A stretch of DNA of 64,000 bases, taken from NCBI RefSeq assembly GCF_014930455.1, contig NZ_JAAIYO010000009.1, positions 62,001 through 126,000 on the forward strand, in the 5' to 3' direction. The notes under the pieces are model-generated. The model worked only from the letters and a program-made list of their open reading frames with translations. It did not search any database and was not told the DNA's origin. The translations under genes were made by a program, and so were the position numbers. The stretch is from Corallococcus soli (GTDB lineage: Bacteria; Myxococcota; Myxococcia; Myxococcales; Myxococcaceae). Of the stretch, positions 27,771-36,992 are shown in pieces (within the stretch, counting starts at the first letter, position 1; every line of letters begins with the position of its first letter).

Positions 27771-27855
27771 GGTTCGAGGACGGCCCCTCCGAGGAGCACG
27801 TCACGCCGCGCTCGCCTGTTCGCTGCGGGATGAACGCGGCCCCCCGTGGGGTGGG

Positions 27856-27879
27856 GCCTTCAGGCGTGGCCCTGAAGGC
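27856..27879. terminator. Hairpin between the DUF1338 gene and the next lipoprotein
   Basis: A 9-bp stem GCCTTCAGG / CCTGAAGGC with a 6-nt loop in the 179-bp gap. No T-run. Confidence 0.5.
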
Positions 27880-27949
27880 ACCTGCTTGCGGCGCCGGAGG
27901 CCACGTCCCCACCTTGCGCACGAAGAACTCACGACAGAGGAGGCTCACC

Positions 27950-28507
27950 GTGCCCATGTCCAGACTTTCGCTGGCCCTCGCCGCGTCCGCGGCGCTGTGC
28001 TTCACGGCAGGTTGTTCCAAGCAGGGGATGAACAAGTCCGAATCGACGAAGGCGACTTCCGCGTCCGCGTCCGCTGACCCGAACTGCCCCATGTCGGTGC
28101 CGGGCGCCCAGGTCCGCTCGCAGGAGACGTCGGACGGCGTGGCGCTCATCTTCACCACGTCGGATCCCTCCCATGTCACGGACCTCCAGATGCGCGGCCG
28201 GAAGATGATGGACGCGCAGGCCCAGTACGCGCGCTCGCAGACCCCCATGGACATGGCGCAGGCGGAAGACCTGGGCATCAGCCCGACGGAGGAGCAGGAC
28301 GGCGCGGATGACACCGGCACTGGCGGTGGCGGCTCCAAGGGCTCGGCCGGAGCCCCCACGGTGCCGTCGCGCGCGGTGGTGCAGGACACCGCGAACGGCC
28401 TCACCGTCACCTACTCCGCCGACGACGCGATGCAGAAGCGCCAGCTCATCGACCAGGTCAACGAGACGGCCCGCCAGTTGGAGAAGGGCTCCTGCCCCGG
28501 CATGTAG
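27950..28507 (+). CDS. Small lipoprotein of unknown function
   Basis: 185 aa. GTG 27950 sits 6 nt after GAGGAGG, better than ATG 27956. SAALCFTAGC is the lipobox. The mature part has two matching beta-like segments, GVALIFTTSDPSHV and GLTVTYSADDAMQ, joined by a Gly/Ser linker, and a single conserved-looking Cys near each end. Probably an outer-membrane or periplasmic lipoprotein; family unknown. Confidence 0.75.
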   Translation: MPMSRLSLALAASAALCFTAGCSKQGMNKSESTKATSASASADPNCPMSVPGAQVRSQETSDGVALIFTTSDPSHVTDLQMRGRKMMDAQAQYARSQTPMDMAQAEDLGISPTEEQDGADDTGTGGGGSKGSAGAPTVPSRAVVQDTANGLTVTYSADDAMQKRQLIDQVNETARQLEKGSCPGM

Positions 28508-28520
28508 CCGCGAGCAGGTC

Positions 28521-28550
28521 GCCGGGACGGCGCGAGGCGGCCGTCCCGGC
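28521..28550. terminator. Strong convergent hairpin
   Basis: A perfect 10-bp stem GCCGGGACGG / CCGTCCCGGC with a 10-nt loop lies between two convergent genes. Confidence 0.7.
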
Positions 28551-28558
28551 AGGTGGTC

Positions 28559-29149
28559 CTACCGGACGAACACGACCGTGAGGTTGTTGCTCGGCATCTC
28601 CACCACGCGCTCCCGCGTCAGCCCGTGTCGCAGCGCCTCGGCGGTGACCGCGCCCAGCTCGCGCACGCCCCAGGCCGGGTCGCGCGCCTTGAGCGAGGCA
28701 TCGAAGGCGACGTTGCTCGGCGCGGGCGCCGTGCCCTCCACGAAGTAGGGCCCGTACAGGACGAGCCGTCCCCCCGGACGCAGCACCCGTCCCGCGCCCC
28801 GCATCAGGCCCTGGCAGGCCGCCCACGGCGCGATGTGGATCATGTTCACGCACAGCATCGCGTCCGCGTGCTCCACCGGCCACGCGTCGGTGCTCGCATC
28901 CAGCAGGCGCGCGGGCAGCAGGTTGGGCGTGCCTTCCGCGGCCCGCCACGCATCAATGCTCGCCAGCGAGTCCGGGTCCCCATCCGTCGGTTGCCAGGCA
29001 AGCTCCGGGAAGGCCCGGGCGAAGAAGGCCGCATGCTGGCCGGTGCCGCTCGCCACCTCCAACAGGACGCCGGACGAAGGCAGCACCTCCTTCAGGACGG
29101 CGAGGAGCGGTTCGCGGTTTCGCTCGGTGGCGGGGGCATGGCGCATCAT
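28559..29149 (-). CDS. DUF938 SAM-dependent methyltransferase-like protein
   Basis: 196 aa from ATG 29149. VLLEVASGTGQHAAFFA is the SAM-binding motif I; NMIHIAPWAACQGLM and GRLVLYGPY follow as in DUF938 proteins (a class I methyltransferase fold of unknown substrate). ERNREPLLAVL at the start is typical for the family. No strong Shine-Dalgarno. Standing alone, convergent with the lipoprotein gene. Confidence 0.83.
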   Translation of the reverse strand: MMRHAPATERNREPLLAVLKEVLPSSGVLLEVASGTGQHAAFFARAFPELAWQPTDGDPDSLASIDAWRAAEGTPNLLPARLLDASTDAWPVEHADAMLCVNMIHIAPWAACQGLMRGAGRVLRPGGRLVLYGPYFVEGTAPAPSNVAFDASLKARDPAWGVRELGAVTAEALRHGLTRERVVEMPSNNLTVVFVR

Positions 29150-29439
29150 GAGCGCCGGTCTTCCACACCCGTCCCCAGGTGAAAAGCCCGCACTCGCGGT
29201 TCTGCGCAACCCCACGCACGGCGCTTCGCTGGCGCCCAGGCAACCGTGCGGCATGAAACATCCGCTGCCTTCAAAGCAGCCTGTCGCGGAAGTTTGCAGT
29301 CGGGGTCCATGCGAACCAACGAACTGCGGGAATACCGCAACAGTCTTTCGCCCTTTTCGACAACTTCCTGCGAAAGCGAGAGCGCCGTCGGCTCTCGTGG
29401 ACGTCCCTGTCTCGCATCACCATCCAGGCTGGAGTGACC

Positions 29440-31098
29440 TTGAAGTTCTTCAATCGCAATGTCTCACGCATGTTGTGCTCGGTTTCGCTGCTCGCGTTCG
29501 CGGGCTGCGGGCCGCAGGACGCGGACACCGCGTCTCTTCCGGAGCAGTCCGAGCAGTCCGGCGTCTCCGCCGGGGTCGGCACCACGGGTCAGGCGCTGTC
29601 CACCATCGCCTACCGCAGCAGCAGCACCGCGAGCGGGACCACCCGCACGTCCCTGAGCATCACGAAGCCCGCGGGCATCGTGGCGGGTGACGTACTGCTG
29701 GCGCGCATCATCAACCGCAACGTCGTGGCGGCGGTGGCGACGCCGCCCGCGGGCTGGACGTTCCTGCGCTCGGACCAGAGCGCGTCGCAGATCAAGGCGT
29801 GGATCTTCTACAAGGTCGCGACCGCGTCCGAGCCCACCAGCTACGCGTTCACCCTGGACCTGGCCAGCTACATGGCGGGCAGCATCTCCGCCTTCTCTGG
29901 CGTGGACCCGACGAACCCCATCGACGCGCAGACGGGGCAGAAGAACGGCACCACGGCCAGCTTCAACACGCCCGCGCTCACCACGAGCACGGCCAATGGC
30001 GTCGCGGTGTGGTTCGGCTCGCAGCTGTGGACTGGCAGCGCGTGCCCGGCGAGCCCCATCGTCCCGCCCGCGGGCTTCACGGAGCCGGTCGACACCTGCC
30101 ACGTGTCCTCGTCCACCGGCATGCTCTACAACGTCGCGCACAAGGAGCTGACCGCCGCGGGGGCCCAGGGCGCGTTCAACGGCTCGTCGCCCTTCCCGAA
30201 CACGAACATCGCGCAGGTCGTCGCGCTGCGCGCGGTGGGCGCGTCCGCGTCCTGCTCCGTGGGTGACACCTTCGCCACCTCGTACACGATCCAGGGCAGC
30301 GTGGCGTCCCCCGCCATCGTGGAGCCGTCCGGCCTGGCGATGAGCCGCCTCACGCCGGGCGTCCTCTACGTGCACAACGAGGACACCACCGCCATCGTCG
30401 CCATCAGCACCACGGACGCCTCCACGCTGGGCACCTTCAACGTGTCCAACGTGACGCCCGCGGACTGGGAGGACGTCGCCTCCGGCCCGTGCCCCACCGG
30501 CCAGTGCATCTACATGGGGGACATCGGCCGCTCGAGCGCGAACTTCCCGACGCCGCCGTCCACCTTCGCCGTCTACCGCATCCCGGAGCCGAACATCGGC
30601 GCGGGCACGACGATCGGCAACCTCACCGCGACGGCCTTCCCGTTCCAGTACCCGGACTCGCCCAAGGACGCGGAGACCATCATGGTCCACCCCACCACGG
30701 GCGACATCTACATCATCACCAAGTCCTACGCGGGCGCGAGCAAGGTCTACAAGTTCCCCCAGCCGCTGCCGGCCCCGGGGACGATGTCCACGCTCGTCTT
30801 CGTGGCGAACATCCAGCTGCCCACCAACCCGGACGACTCCAACTTCGCCGCGGCCACCTCCGGCAACATCCACCCGTGCGCCAACCGCTTCCTGCTGCGC
30901 ACGTACCGCAAGGTGTATGAGTTCCGCGCCGCCCCGGGCGCCGCGTTCGAGACCGCCTTCGCCGCCACGCCCGTCTCCCTGACGGACACCGTGGAGGGCC
31001 AGGGTGAGGCCATCGAGTACGACCCCACCGGCACGGCCTATTACACGATGAGCGAGTCGGGCCCGCCCTTCCGGCTCCGGCGCGTCGTGCGTCAGTAG
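29440..31098 (+). CDS. Large lipoprotein with C-terminal propeller-like domain
   Basis: About 552 aa. TTG 29440 is preceded by GGAG at 5 nt; a GTG at 29434 overlaps that site and is less likely. SVSLLAFAGC is the lipobox. Residues about 45-275 form a beta-rich domain with YRSSSTASGTTRTSLSITKP and PPAGWTFLRSD, as in adhesin-like surface proteins; residues 290-552 look like a propeller (EPSGLAMS, WEDVASGPC, YIMGDIGRSS-type segments, EYDPTGTAYYT). Probably surface-exposed. No enzymatic motif. Confidence 0.78.
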   Translation: MKFFNRNVSRMLCSVSLLAFAGCGPQDADTASLPEQSEQSGVSAGVGTTGQALSTIAYRSSSTASGTTRTSLSITKPAGIVAGDVLLARIINRNVVAAVATPPAGWTFLRSDQSASQIKAWIFYKVATASEPTSYAFTLDLASYMAGSISAFSGVDPTNPIDAQTGQKNGTTASFNTPALTTSTANGVAVWFGSQLWTGSACPASPIVPPAGFTEPVDTCHVSSSTGMLYNVAHKELTAAGAQGAFNGSSPFPNTNIAQVVALRAVGASASCSVGDTFATSYTIQGSVASPAIVEPSGLAMSRLTPGVLYVHNEDTTAIVAISTTDASTLGTFNVSNVTPADWEDVASGPCPTGQCIYMGDIGRSSANFPTPPSTFAVYRIPEPNIGAGTTIGNLTATAFPFQYPDSPKDAETIMVHPTTGDIYIITKSYAGASKVYKFPQPLPAPGTMSTLVFVANIQLPTNPDDSNFAAATSGNIHPCANRFLLRTYRKVYEFRAAPGAAFETAFAATPVSLTDTVEGQGEAIEYDPTGTAYYTMSESGPPFRLRRVVRQ

Positions 31099-31209
31099 GC
31101 GCAATCGCAGGTGTCGTTCCCAGGCCGCGTCCGGCTTTCCATGCCGGGCGCGGCCTTCGTGCATGAGGAGACCGTCCCATGGAGGTCCATCGAGGCGTAT
31201 AAGACAACG

Positions 31210-31731
31210 ATGCGAAGCACAGCGGACAGCTCCTTTCGTTCCCCGGCACTGGCACGCCCGGCAACGTTCCTCTGGACGCTCGTGCTCATCGCCACGGCGT
31301 GCGGTGCCGACAGGGGCGCCATCCGCAAGCAGGATGGCCGCCATCAGGGCACCAAGGCGTCGCGCAGGACGGACGACAAGCTCCAGGACTTCATCCGCCT
31401 CGCAAGCACCCATAGGGACTGCGATCAGGAGCAGATTGAATGTTTCAACGCTTGCTGGAGTTCGACGCCGCCTTGGCCCTACAAGAAAGGCGACAAGAGT
31501 TACGGCACCTATTGCGCGAACCTCTGCCTCAAGAAGTACATGCAATGCGTCGAGGAGCTCAAATCCCGTCCTGTATCGTTCTCCTCGATGCAGCAAGCGC
31601 GTGACTGGGTGTCCGAGCACGAGACAGAGCTTCTGATTGGAACCGTCATCCTCGTCTCGGGAGCGGCCTTCATCGTGGGAACAGGCGGTTCGGGAGCCTT
31701 GATTCTCATACCCATCGCAGTCGCCCTCTAA
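31210..31731 (+). CDS. Sit-like lipoprotein without toxin domain
   Basis: 173 aa. ATG 31210 gives a lipoprotein leader (FLWTLVLIATAC). Then comes a cysteine-rich segment (CDQEQIECFNACW, YCANLCLKKYMQC) and a conserved-type ending, ARDWVSEHETELLIGTVILV followed by a glycine-rich hydrophobic stretch. This layout resembles the delivery part of SitA/SitB lipoproteins that myxobacteria pass between cells by outer-membrane exchange. The protein stops where a SitA toxin domain would begin. The next gene follows after 12 bp. The family call is from memory and uncertain; an upstream ATG (31141) is possible. Confidence 0.55.
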   Translation: MRSTADSSFRSPALARPATFLWTLVLIATACGADRGAIRKQDGRHQGTKASRRTDDKLQDFIRLASTHRDCDQEQIECFNACWSSTPPWPYKKGDKSYGTYCANLCLKKYMQCVEELKSRPVSFSSMQQARDWVSEHETELLIGTVILVSGAAFIVGTGGSGALILIPIAVAL

Positions 31732-31743
31732 TAGCATCGCCCC

Positions 31744-32127
31744 ATGGCATCCCCTCTGGACGACTTCGATTTCGACGCGCTCTTTCCTGTCATGGAGCGA
31801 CTCTCCAAGACAGCAGCCCCCGAGGATGAACGCGTCCTGAGAATCGCGGCCTACGGTCTTCACTACCTCCACAAGCTGTCGATGCTCGACGGCTTCAGGA
31901 TGTATCTGCGAGACGCGCAGGCGCCCGCCACCGACGTGAACCTCATCGAGCACGAGTTCGTTTCGATGCCGGACGCACGTCAATGGCTGTCGCAGGCACA
32001 CGGCCAGGACGTCGGGACGTTGGTGAGGATCGCGGGGAGAACCCACGCGGTCTGGCGGGAGGCGTCCGGCGAACTCACCCTGGTTCCTTCCCTGACACCC
32101 CAGGACCTGGAGCCCCACACGAAATGA
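31744..32127 (+). CDS. Small partner protein of the Sit-like lipoprotein
   Basis: 127 aa, acidic, no signal peptide. HEFVSMPDARQWLSQAHGQD has the look of small proteins that accompany Sit-type or polymorphic toxin genes in myxobacteria, in several of which a similar FxSMxxAxxWL phrase recurs. The lipoprotein upstream has the related phrase FSSMQQARDWVSEH, so the two may share ancestry in that segment. Role as immunity or accessory protein is an inference. Confidence 0.6.
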   Translation: MASPLDDFDFDALFPVMERLSKTAAPEDERVLRIAAYGLHYLHKLSMLDGFRMYLRDAQAPATDVNLIEHEFVSMPDARQWLSQAHGQDVGTLVRIAGRTHAVWREASGELTLVPSLTPQDLEPHTK

Positions 32128-32202
32128 ACATCCCTTCCCTTCACAGCGGACACAGGTCCGAAAGGGATTGCACTTCGTCCTGACACGGTTCACCGTCCGT
32201 CC

Positions 32203-33504
32203 GTGTTCTCGAACCTGCGCGCCCCGCTCCTCGCCACCGTCCTGTTCGCCGTGCTCGCCCCTGCGTCCGTCCTGGCGCAGTCGTCGGCGGCCCCGCCCCG
32301 CTCGTACCTGCTGCGTCCGGCGCGTGTCTTCGACGGCACCACGGCCAGGCCCCACACCGGCTGGGTGGTGCTCGTCACCGGGGAGCGCATCGCCGCAGCG
32401 GGACCCGCGCAGGGCGTGAAGGCGCCGGAGGGCACGGAGGTCATCGACCTGCCTGGGGCCACGCTCCTGCCGGGCCTCATCGAGGGCCACTCGCACCTGT
32501 TCCTCCACCCGTACAACGAGGCGTCGTGGAACGACCAGGTGCTCAAGGAGTCGCTGGCCCTGCGGGTGGCTCGGGCCACGAACCACGCGAAGGCGGCCCT
32601 GCTGGCGGGCTTCACCACCACGCGCGACCTGGGCACCGAGGGCGCGGGGGACGCGGACGTGGGCCTCAAGCAGGCCATCGACCAGGGCATCATCCCGGGC
32701 CCGCGCATGCTCGTCACCACGCGCGCGCTGGTCGCCACCGGCAGCTACGCGCCCAAGGGCTTCGCCGCTGAATGGGCGGTGCCGCAGGGCGCGGAGGAAG
32801 CGGACGGCGTGGACGGTCTGGTGCGCGCGGTGCGTGGGCAGATGGGACGCGGCGCGGATTGGATCAAGGTCTACGGCGACTACCGCTGGGGCCCCCGTGG
32901 CGAGGAGCTGCCCACCTTCTCCCTGGAGGAGATGCGCCTCATCGTGGAGACGGCGAGGAGCGGCGGACGCCCGGTGGCGGTGCACGCCAGCACCCCGGAG
33001 GGCATGCGCCGCGCGGTGCTGGCCGGCGCGGAGAGCATCGAGCACGGCGACGGCGGCACCCCGGAGGTCTGGAAGCTGATGGCCCAGCGGGGCGTGTTCC
33101 TGTGCCCCACGCTCGCGGCGAGCGACGCGCAGCTGCAGTACCGGGGCTGGAAGCGCGGCGTGGATCCGGAGCCGGAGCCACTGAAGAAGAAGCACGCGGG
33201 CCTCAAGGCCGCGCTCGCGGCGGGCGTGCCCCTGTGCATGGGCGGGGACTCGGGCGTGTATGCGCACGGCGACAACGCGCGGGAAATGGAGCTGCTGGTG
33301 GCCCTGGGCGTGACGCCCGCGCAGGCGCTCCAGGCCGCCACCTCCGGCAACGCGCGCATGCTGCACCGGGAGGACCGCCTCGGGCAGGTGAAGGCGGGGT
33401 TCCTCGCGGACCTCGTCGCCGTGGAGGGCGACCCCACGCAGGACATCTCCGCCGTGCGGAAGGTCCGGCTCGTCCTGAAGGGCGGCACGCCCTACCGGCG
33501 CTGA
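32203..33504 (+). CDS. Exported metal-dependent amidohydrolase (prolidase-like)
   Basis: 433 aa from GTG 32203, with a Sec signal peptide (LFAVLAPASVLAQ). Amidohydrolase superfamily motifs occur in order: GHSH (HxH), KVYGDY with the bridging Lys, VHAS and EHGD with the next His ligands, and GGDSGV with the catalytic Asp. The closest pattern is the Xaa-Pro dipeptidase/imidazolonepropionase-like group of secreted amidohydrolases. Probably periplasmic; substrate unknown. Confidence 0.88.
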   Translation: MFSNLRAPLLATVLFAVLAPASVLAQSSAAPPRSYLLRPARVFDGTTARPHTGWVVLVTGERIAAAGPAQGVKAPEGTEVIDLPGATLLPGLIEGHSHLFLHPYNEASWNDQVLKESLALRVARATNHAKAALLAGFTTTRDLGTEGAGDADVGLKQAIDQGIIPGPRMLVTTRALVATGSYAPKGFAAEWAVPQGAEEADGVDGLVRAVRGQMGRGADWIKVYGDYRWGPRGEELPTFSLEEMRLIVETARSGGRPVAVHASTPEGMRRAVLAGAESIEHGDGGTPEVWKLMAQRGVFLCPTLAASDAQLQYRGWKRGVDPEPEPLKKKHAGLKAALAAGVPLCMGGDSGVYAHGDNAREMELLVALGVTPAQALQAATSGNARMLHREDRLGQVKAGFLADLVAVEGDPTQDISAVRKVRLVLKGGTPYRR

Positions 33505-33608
33505 CCTTCGCGCAACCGTCCGGGAGCCCACGAACAGCGACACCGTGAGGAACCCCACCCGCAGGGTCGCCATGTCCCAGTCCACGGGGTTCCGGTGTCT
33601 GATGAGGC

Positions 33609-34589
33609 ATGCTCGGATACGGCTGGAAGTCGGTCACGGTGGGGATGTTCCTCCTGGGGATGGGGGCGGTGCTTCCGCCTTCGGCGCAGGCCTGCGTCGC
33701 GCCCAACTGCATGCGGGGGGTCCGCGTCCCGCTCCCACCTGACGGCGCGAGCGTGCCCACGAACCTCCCGGGGCTGGTGGTGGTCCCGCCGCTGCTGGAG
33801 CGCGTGGAGCCCGCGACCGTCCGGCTGCTCCTGGCGGATGGAACCCCGGTGCCCGCGACCGTCACCCCGGGCGCCCACTCAACGCAGGTCCTGGTCCCGG
33901 AGGCACCGCTGGTCCAGGGGGCGGAGTATCGCCTGGAGGCGACGGGCGTCTGCACCTTCCAGGGGTCCCAGCCCGGGGAGAAGACCTTCACCGCTGGCGC
34001 GCCCCTGCCGCTGCCCACGACGCTCGGGACGCTGACGGCGGAGACGCCGCGCCGGGGAACCTTCGTCGTCTACGGGGATTCGAACTGTGGAAACACGCAA
34101 CAGGAGGGCGACTCCACCCACCTGCGCTTCACACCGTCACCGGAGCTGGTGCCGTTCCTTCCCTGGATGCACTGGACCGTGCAGGTGGACGGAGCGCCCT
34201 GGTCCTACGCGAAGCACGGCGGGGTGACCGCGACGGGTGAAGAGAACTTCGATACCCGCCTGTACGAGTACAACCGCAGGCTGCTCTTCCTCTACACGGT
34301 CTGCGAAGCACTCCAACCCCAGTTCCCGAACACCGGCCTGGCGCCCGGCCGCCACCGGGCCACGCTCCAGGGAACGCTGGAGCACGCCAACCTCACGCTG
34401 CCGCCGCTGGAGGTGGACTTCGAGCTGACGTGCGACCCGAAGCCGGTGGAGCCAGCCCCGGAGGAGCCGAAGCCGGTGGAGCCCGGGAGCCCGTCGTCCG
34501 GTGGAGGCTGTACCCAGGCCGGAGGAGGCCTGACGGCGCTGGGCCTCCTCGCCACGCTCCGGCTCTGGCAGCGCCGCGCCAGGGATTGA
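33609..34589 (+). CDS. MYXO-CTERM-type surface protein with Ig-like domain
   Basis: 326 aa. Signal peptide (GMFLLGMGAVLPPSAQA), then an SbsA Ig-like domain (VPLPPDGASVPTNLPGLVVV, YRLEATGVC), a mid domain with paired Cys, a Pro/Glu linker (KPVEPAPEEPKPVEPG) and a C-terminus GGGCTQAGGGLTALGLLATL followed by an Arg-rich tail. That ending (GC motif, hydrophobic segment, Arg cluster) is the MYXO-CTERM sorting signal, for which myxosortase processing and surface anchoring have been proposed. Diagnostic for the Myxococcales. Confidence 0.8.
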   Translation: MLGYGWKSVTVGMFLLGMGAVLPPSAQACVAPNCMRGVRVPLPPDGASVPTNLPGLVVVPPLLERVEPATVRLLLADGTPVPATVTPGAHSTQVLVPEAPLVQGAEYRLEATGVCTFQGSQPGEKTFTAGAPLPLPTTLGTLTAETPRRGTFVVYGDSNCGNTQQEGDSTHLRFTPSPELVPFLPWMHWTVQVDGAPWSYAKHGGVTATGEENFDTRLYEYNRRLLFLYTVCEALQPQFPNTGLAPGRHRATLQGTLEHANLTLPPLEVDFELTCDPKPVEPAPEEPKPVEPGSPSSGGGCTQAGGGLTALGLLATLRLWQRRARD

Positions 34590-34656
34590 GGCCAGGAGAC
34601 ACCCGCACGGGCCCGCTTGGACGATCGCCGGACGGATGTGCTTCTGTCCTCCCGAC

Positions 34657-35112
34657 ATGAACTTCCAGACGACCGTGACCACCGTCCTCGCCATCGCCCT
34701 GGGCGCCACCGCGGAAGCACGCGACCCCGCGCAGGACGAACGCGACCTGCTCAAGGTCGAAGCGGCCCTCTGCCGTGCCTTCGAGACCGGCGACGCCGAC
34801 ACCCTCCGCAAGAGCCTGGACAAGCACTTCACGCTCACCGACTCAAAGGGGACGGTGACGAACCTGGACCAGAACCTCGCGGAGGTGGTGAAGCGCGACC
34901 CCGTCTACGAGGTCTTCAAGAACCACCACCAGAAGGTCCGGCTGTATGGCGACGCCGCCGTCGTCACCGGCATCACCACCCTGAAGGGCCGCTCCGGCAA
35001 GACGCAGTTCGAGGGCGACTTCCAGTTCACCGACACCTGGGTCCATCGCGAGGGCCAGTGGAAGCTCGCCGCGAGCCACGTGACCCGGCTGTCCAAGCCC
35101 GCGGCCCCCTGA
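34657..35112 (+). CDS. Exported NTF2-fold (DUF4440-like) protein
   Basis: 151 aa from ATG 34657 (ATG 34636 also in frame). Weak signal peptide (VTTVLAIALGATAEA). The rest is a single NTF2-like domain (ALCRAFETGDADTLRKSLDKHF, AVVTGITTLKGRSGKTQFEG, WVHREGQWKLAASHVT), the pattern of DUF4440. Function unknown. It is convergent with the MocR relic 10 bp away. Confidence 0.8.
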   Translation: MNFQTTVTTVLAIALGATAEARDPAQDERDLLKVEAALCRAFETGDADTLRKSLDKHFTLTDSKGTVTNLDQNLAEVVKRDPVYEVFKNHHQKVRLYGDAAVVTGITTLKGRSGKTQFEGDFQFTDTWVHREGQWKLAASHVTRLSKPAAP

Positions 35113-35122
35113 GCGCCCTGCC

Positions 35123-36018
35123 CTACGCAGCAGAGAGGCAGGCCCCCAGGCGCCGCAGCCCCTCCGGGATGCGCGCGGTCGGCAGCGCGCCGTAGCCCAG
35201 CACCAGCCCCGGCCGTGCACGGGGCCCGGCGTAGTAGCGCCAGAGGGTGACGAGCCCGACGTCCGCCGCCCGGGCCCGCGCCACGGCCTCCCGCTCCATT
35301 TTCAGGCCGCCCCGCTGGAAGGTCGCGCAGAGGTGCAGCCCCGCGACCGAAGGCACGACCTGGAGCCAGTGCGCGTCAGTCCTTCCGTGATGCGCGCGTG
35401 CCGCTCCTCGTAGTCGCGCCGCAGCTTGCGGATGTGCCGCGCCAGCATCCCGCTGTCGATGAAGCGCGCGAGGGCCGCCTGTTCGACGAGCGGGCTGTGC
35501 AGGTCCATCAGGCGCCGGGCCTGACGCAGCTCCCGCTGGAGTGAAGGCGGTGCGATGAGGAATCCCAGCCGCAGCGTCGGGAGCATCACCTTCGAGAACG
35601 AGCCGACGTAGAGGATCCGGCCGGAGCGATCCAGGCCATGCAGCGTCTCCAGGGGACGTCCGCCGAAACGGAACTCGCTGTCGTAGTCGTCCTCGACGAT
35701 CACCGCGTCGCGCTGCTTCGCCCAGTCCAGGAGCGCGCCGCGCCTCGCCGGGGACAGGGGCATGCCCAGCGGGAACTGGTGCGAGGGCGTGACGTAGACG
35801 AGGCGCGCGGAGCCCGGCAGCGCCCGGACGTCGAGCCCCTCCGCATCGACGGGGACGGGCACGACATGCGCGCCCAGCGATTGGAACACCTGTCGCGCGG
35901 GCGGATCGCCCGGCTCCTCCACGGCGACGCAGTCTCCCGGTTCGATGAGCACCCGGCCCACCAGGTCGAAGGCCTGCTGCGCGCCATTCGTGATGACGAA
36001 CCGGCGGTCCTGCTCATC
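35123..36018 (-). pseudogene. Broken MocR/PdxR-type transcriptional regulator
   Basis: What remains is most of the aminotransferase-like domain: FVITNGAQQAFDL, PSHQFPLG, VEDDYDSEFRFGGRP, YVGSFSKVMLPTLRLGF (PLP Lys present), then after a frame change HWLQVVPSVAGLHLCATF to the end at 35123. The N-terminal GntR winged helix and the first part of the fold are missing upstream of about 36018, and a 1-base deletion (or 2-base insertion) near 35370-35376 breaks the frame. PdxR-type proteins control pyridoxal phosphate genes; this copy cannot bind DNA. No pdx genes nearby. Confidence 0.82.
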
Positions 36019-36157
36019 AACGTGCGCGGCGCCATCGAATACCTGGGCCCGGACGGCGAGGTGCTCGGCCGGGTGACGTCCGCGGACCGGCTGGAGACCT
36101 ACCGGCGCTGGTGCGAGGCGAACGGCGCGCCGTTCCTCGCCACCTGCGAATGACGGC

Positions 36158-36979
36158 TCACGGGACGCGGATTCCGTGGCGCAGGAGCGGCGCCTTCACC
36201 TGCGCCTCCACCGTCTCGTGGGTCACCGCGACGTAGTCCTGGGACTCCATCCAACCCAGCGCGTTCACGTGCTCCAGGAGGAAGCCCTCGCGGGTGACGC
36301 CGTCCTTCGCGCTGCTGCGAAGCTTCTCCCAGAGCGGCGCCTGCGCGTCCAACGTCCTCCGCGCGACGCGCCCCAGCCGCTCCTTCTCCGAAGGCCCCAG
36401 CTCCGGGGCAATCCAATCCAGATACAGATACCCGAGCCGCCCGTGCAGGGCCTCCTCCTGGACGAGCGTCGTGAGCACGGCGCGCGTCAGGGGATGCGAC
36501 GTCGCGCGCAGGCAGCCCGACAGCAGCGCGAAGGAGAGCGTCTCCCCCACGCAGCACACCTGGACGATGAGCTCGCTGGCGCGCTGGAGGAAGGTGAGCG
36601 ACGGGTCGAAGGCCACCGCGAAGGCCGCCGGCTCGTACGTCAGCCGGGTGCCCCCACCCAGGCTCATGGCCATCCGCGCGCACAGCTCCACGTGGTGGAT
36701 CTCCTCCGCGGGGAACCGCGCCGCCAGGCTCCACAGGTCCAGGGGGACGCGTGCCTCGCCCAGCACCTGCACGAGCTGCCCCATGACCGTGGCGCTCCCG
36801 AACTCGTTGAACGCGCGCAGGGTCCAGGAGTGCCGGGCCCGCTCCACCAACAGCGGCGGATAGCAGGACGGGTCCATCGACGCCCAGGGATAGCGCTGGC
36901 CCAGGTCCCCCGTCGCCCGCTCGTGCAGCGTCAGCGCGGGGCCGTCCGTCAGGTCGATTTCGAAGAGCTCGGAGGCCAT
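36158..36979 (-). CDS. Ferritin-like domain protein
   Basis: 273 aa, helical. EEIHHVELCARM and LVQEEALHGRLGYLYLDW are ExxH-type diiron ligand patterns spaced as in ferritin-like proteins; the N-terminal 50 residues and the C-terminal 70 lie outside the bundle. No signal peptide. It follows, after 13 bp, a tiny lipoprotein gene on the same strand, a pair I associate with myxobacterial genomes. A hydroxylase- or oxygenase-like role is possible; substrate unknown. Confidence 0.8.
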   Translation of the reverse strand: MASELFEIDLTDGPALTLHERATGDLGQRYPWASMDPSCYPPLLVERARHSWTLRAFNEFGSATVMGQLVQVLGEARVPLDLWSLAARFPAEEIHHVELCARMAMSLGGGTRLTYEPAAFAVAFDPSLTFLQRASELIVQVCCVGETLSFALLSGCLRATSHPLTRAVLTTLVQEEALHGRLGYLYLDWIAPELGPSEKERLGRVARRTLDAQAPLWEKLRSSAKDGVTREGFLLEHVNALGWMESQDYVAVTHETVEAQVKAPLLRHGIRVP

Positions 36980-36992
36980 GGCGCGCCCCTCC

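Noticed and set aside
29464-33585. 1373-codon open frame on the minus strand
   Set aside because: It runs antisense through several well-supported plus-strand genes; the Arg/His/Gly-rich sequence is the usual high-GC shadow.
36012-36153. Plus-strand tail ending at 36153 as a gene
   Set aside because: No start; it reads into the antisense of the MocR relic. Treated as a possible gene end left by a deletion.
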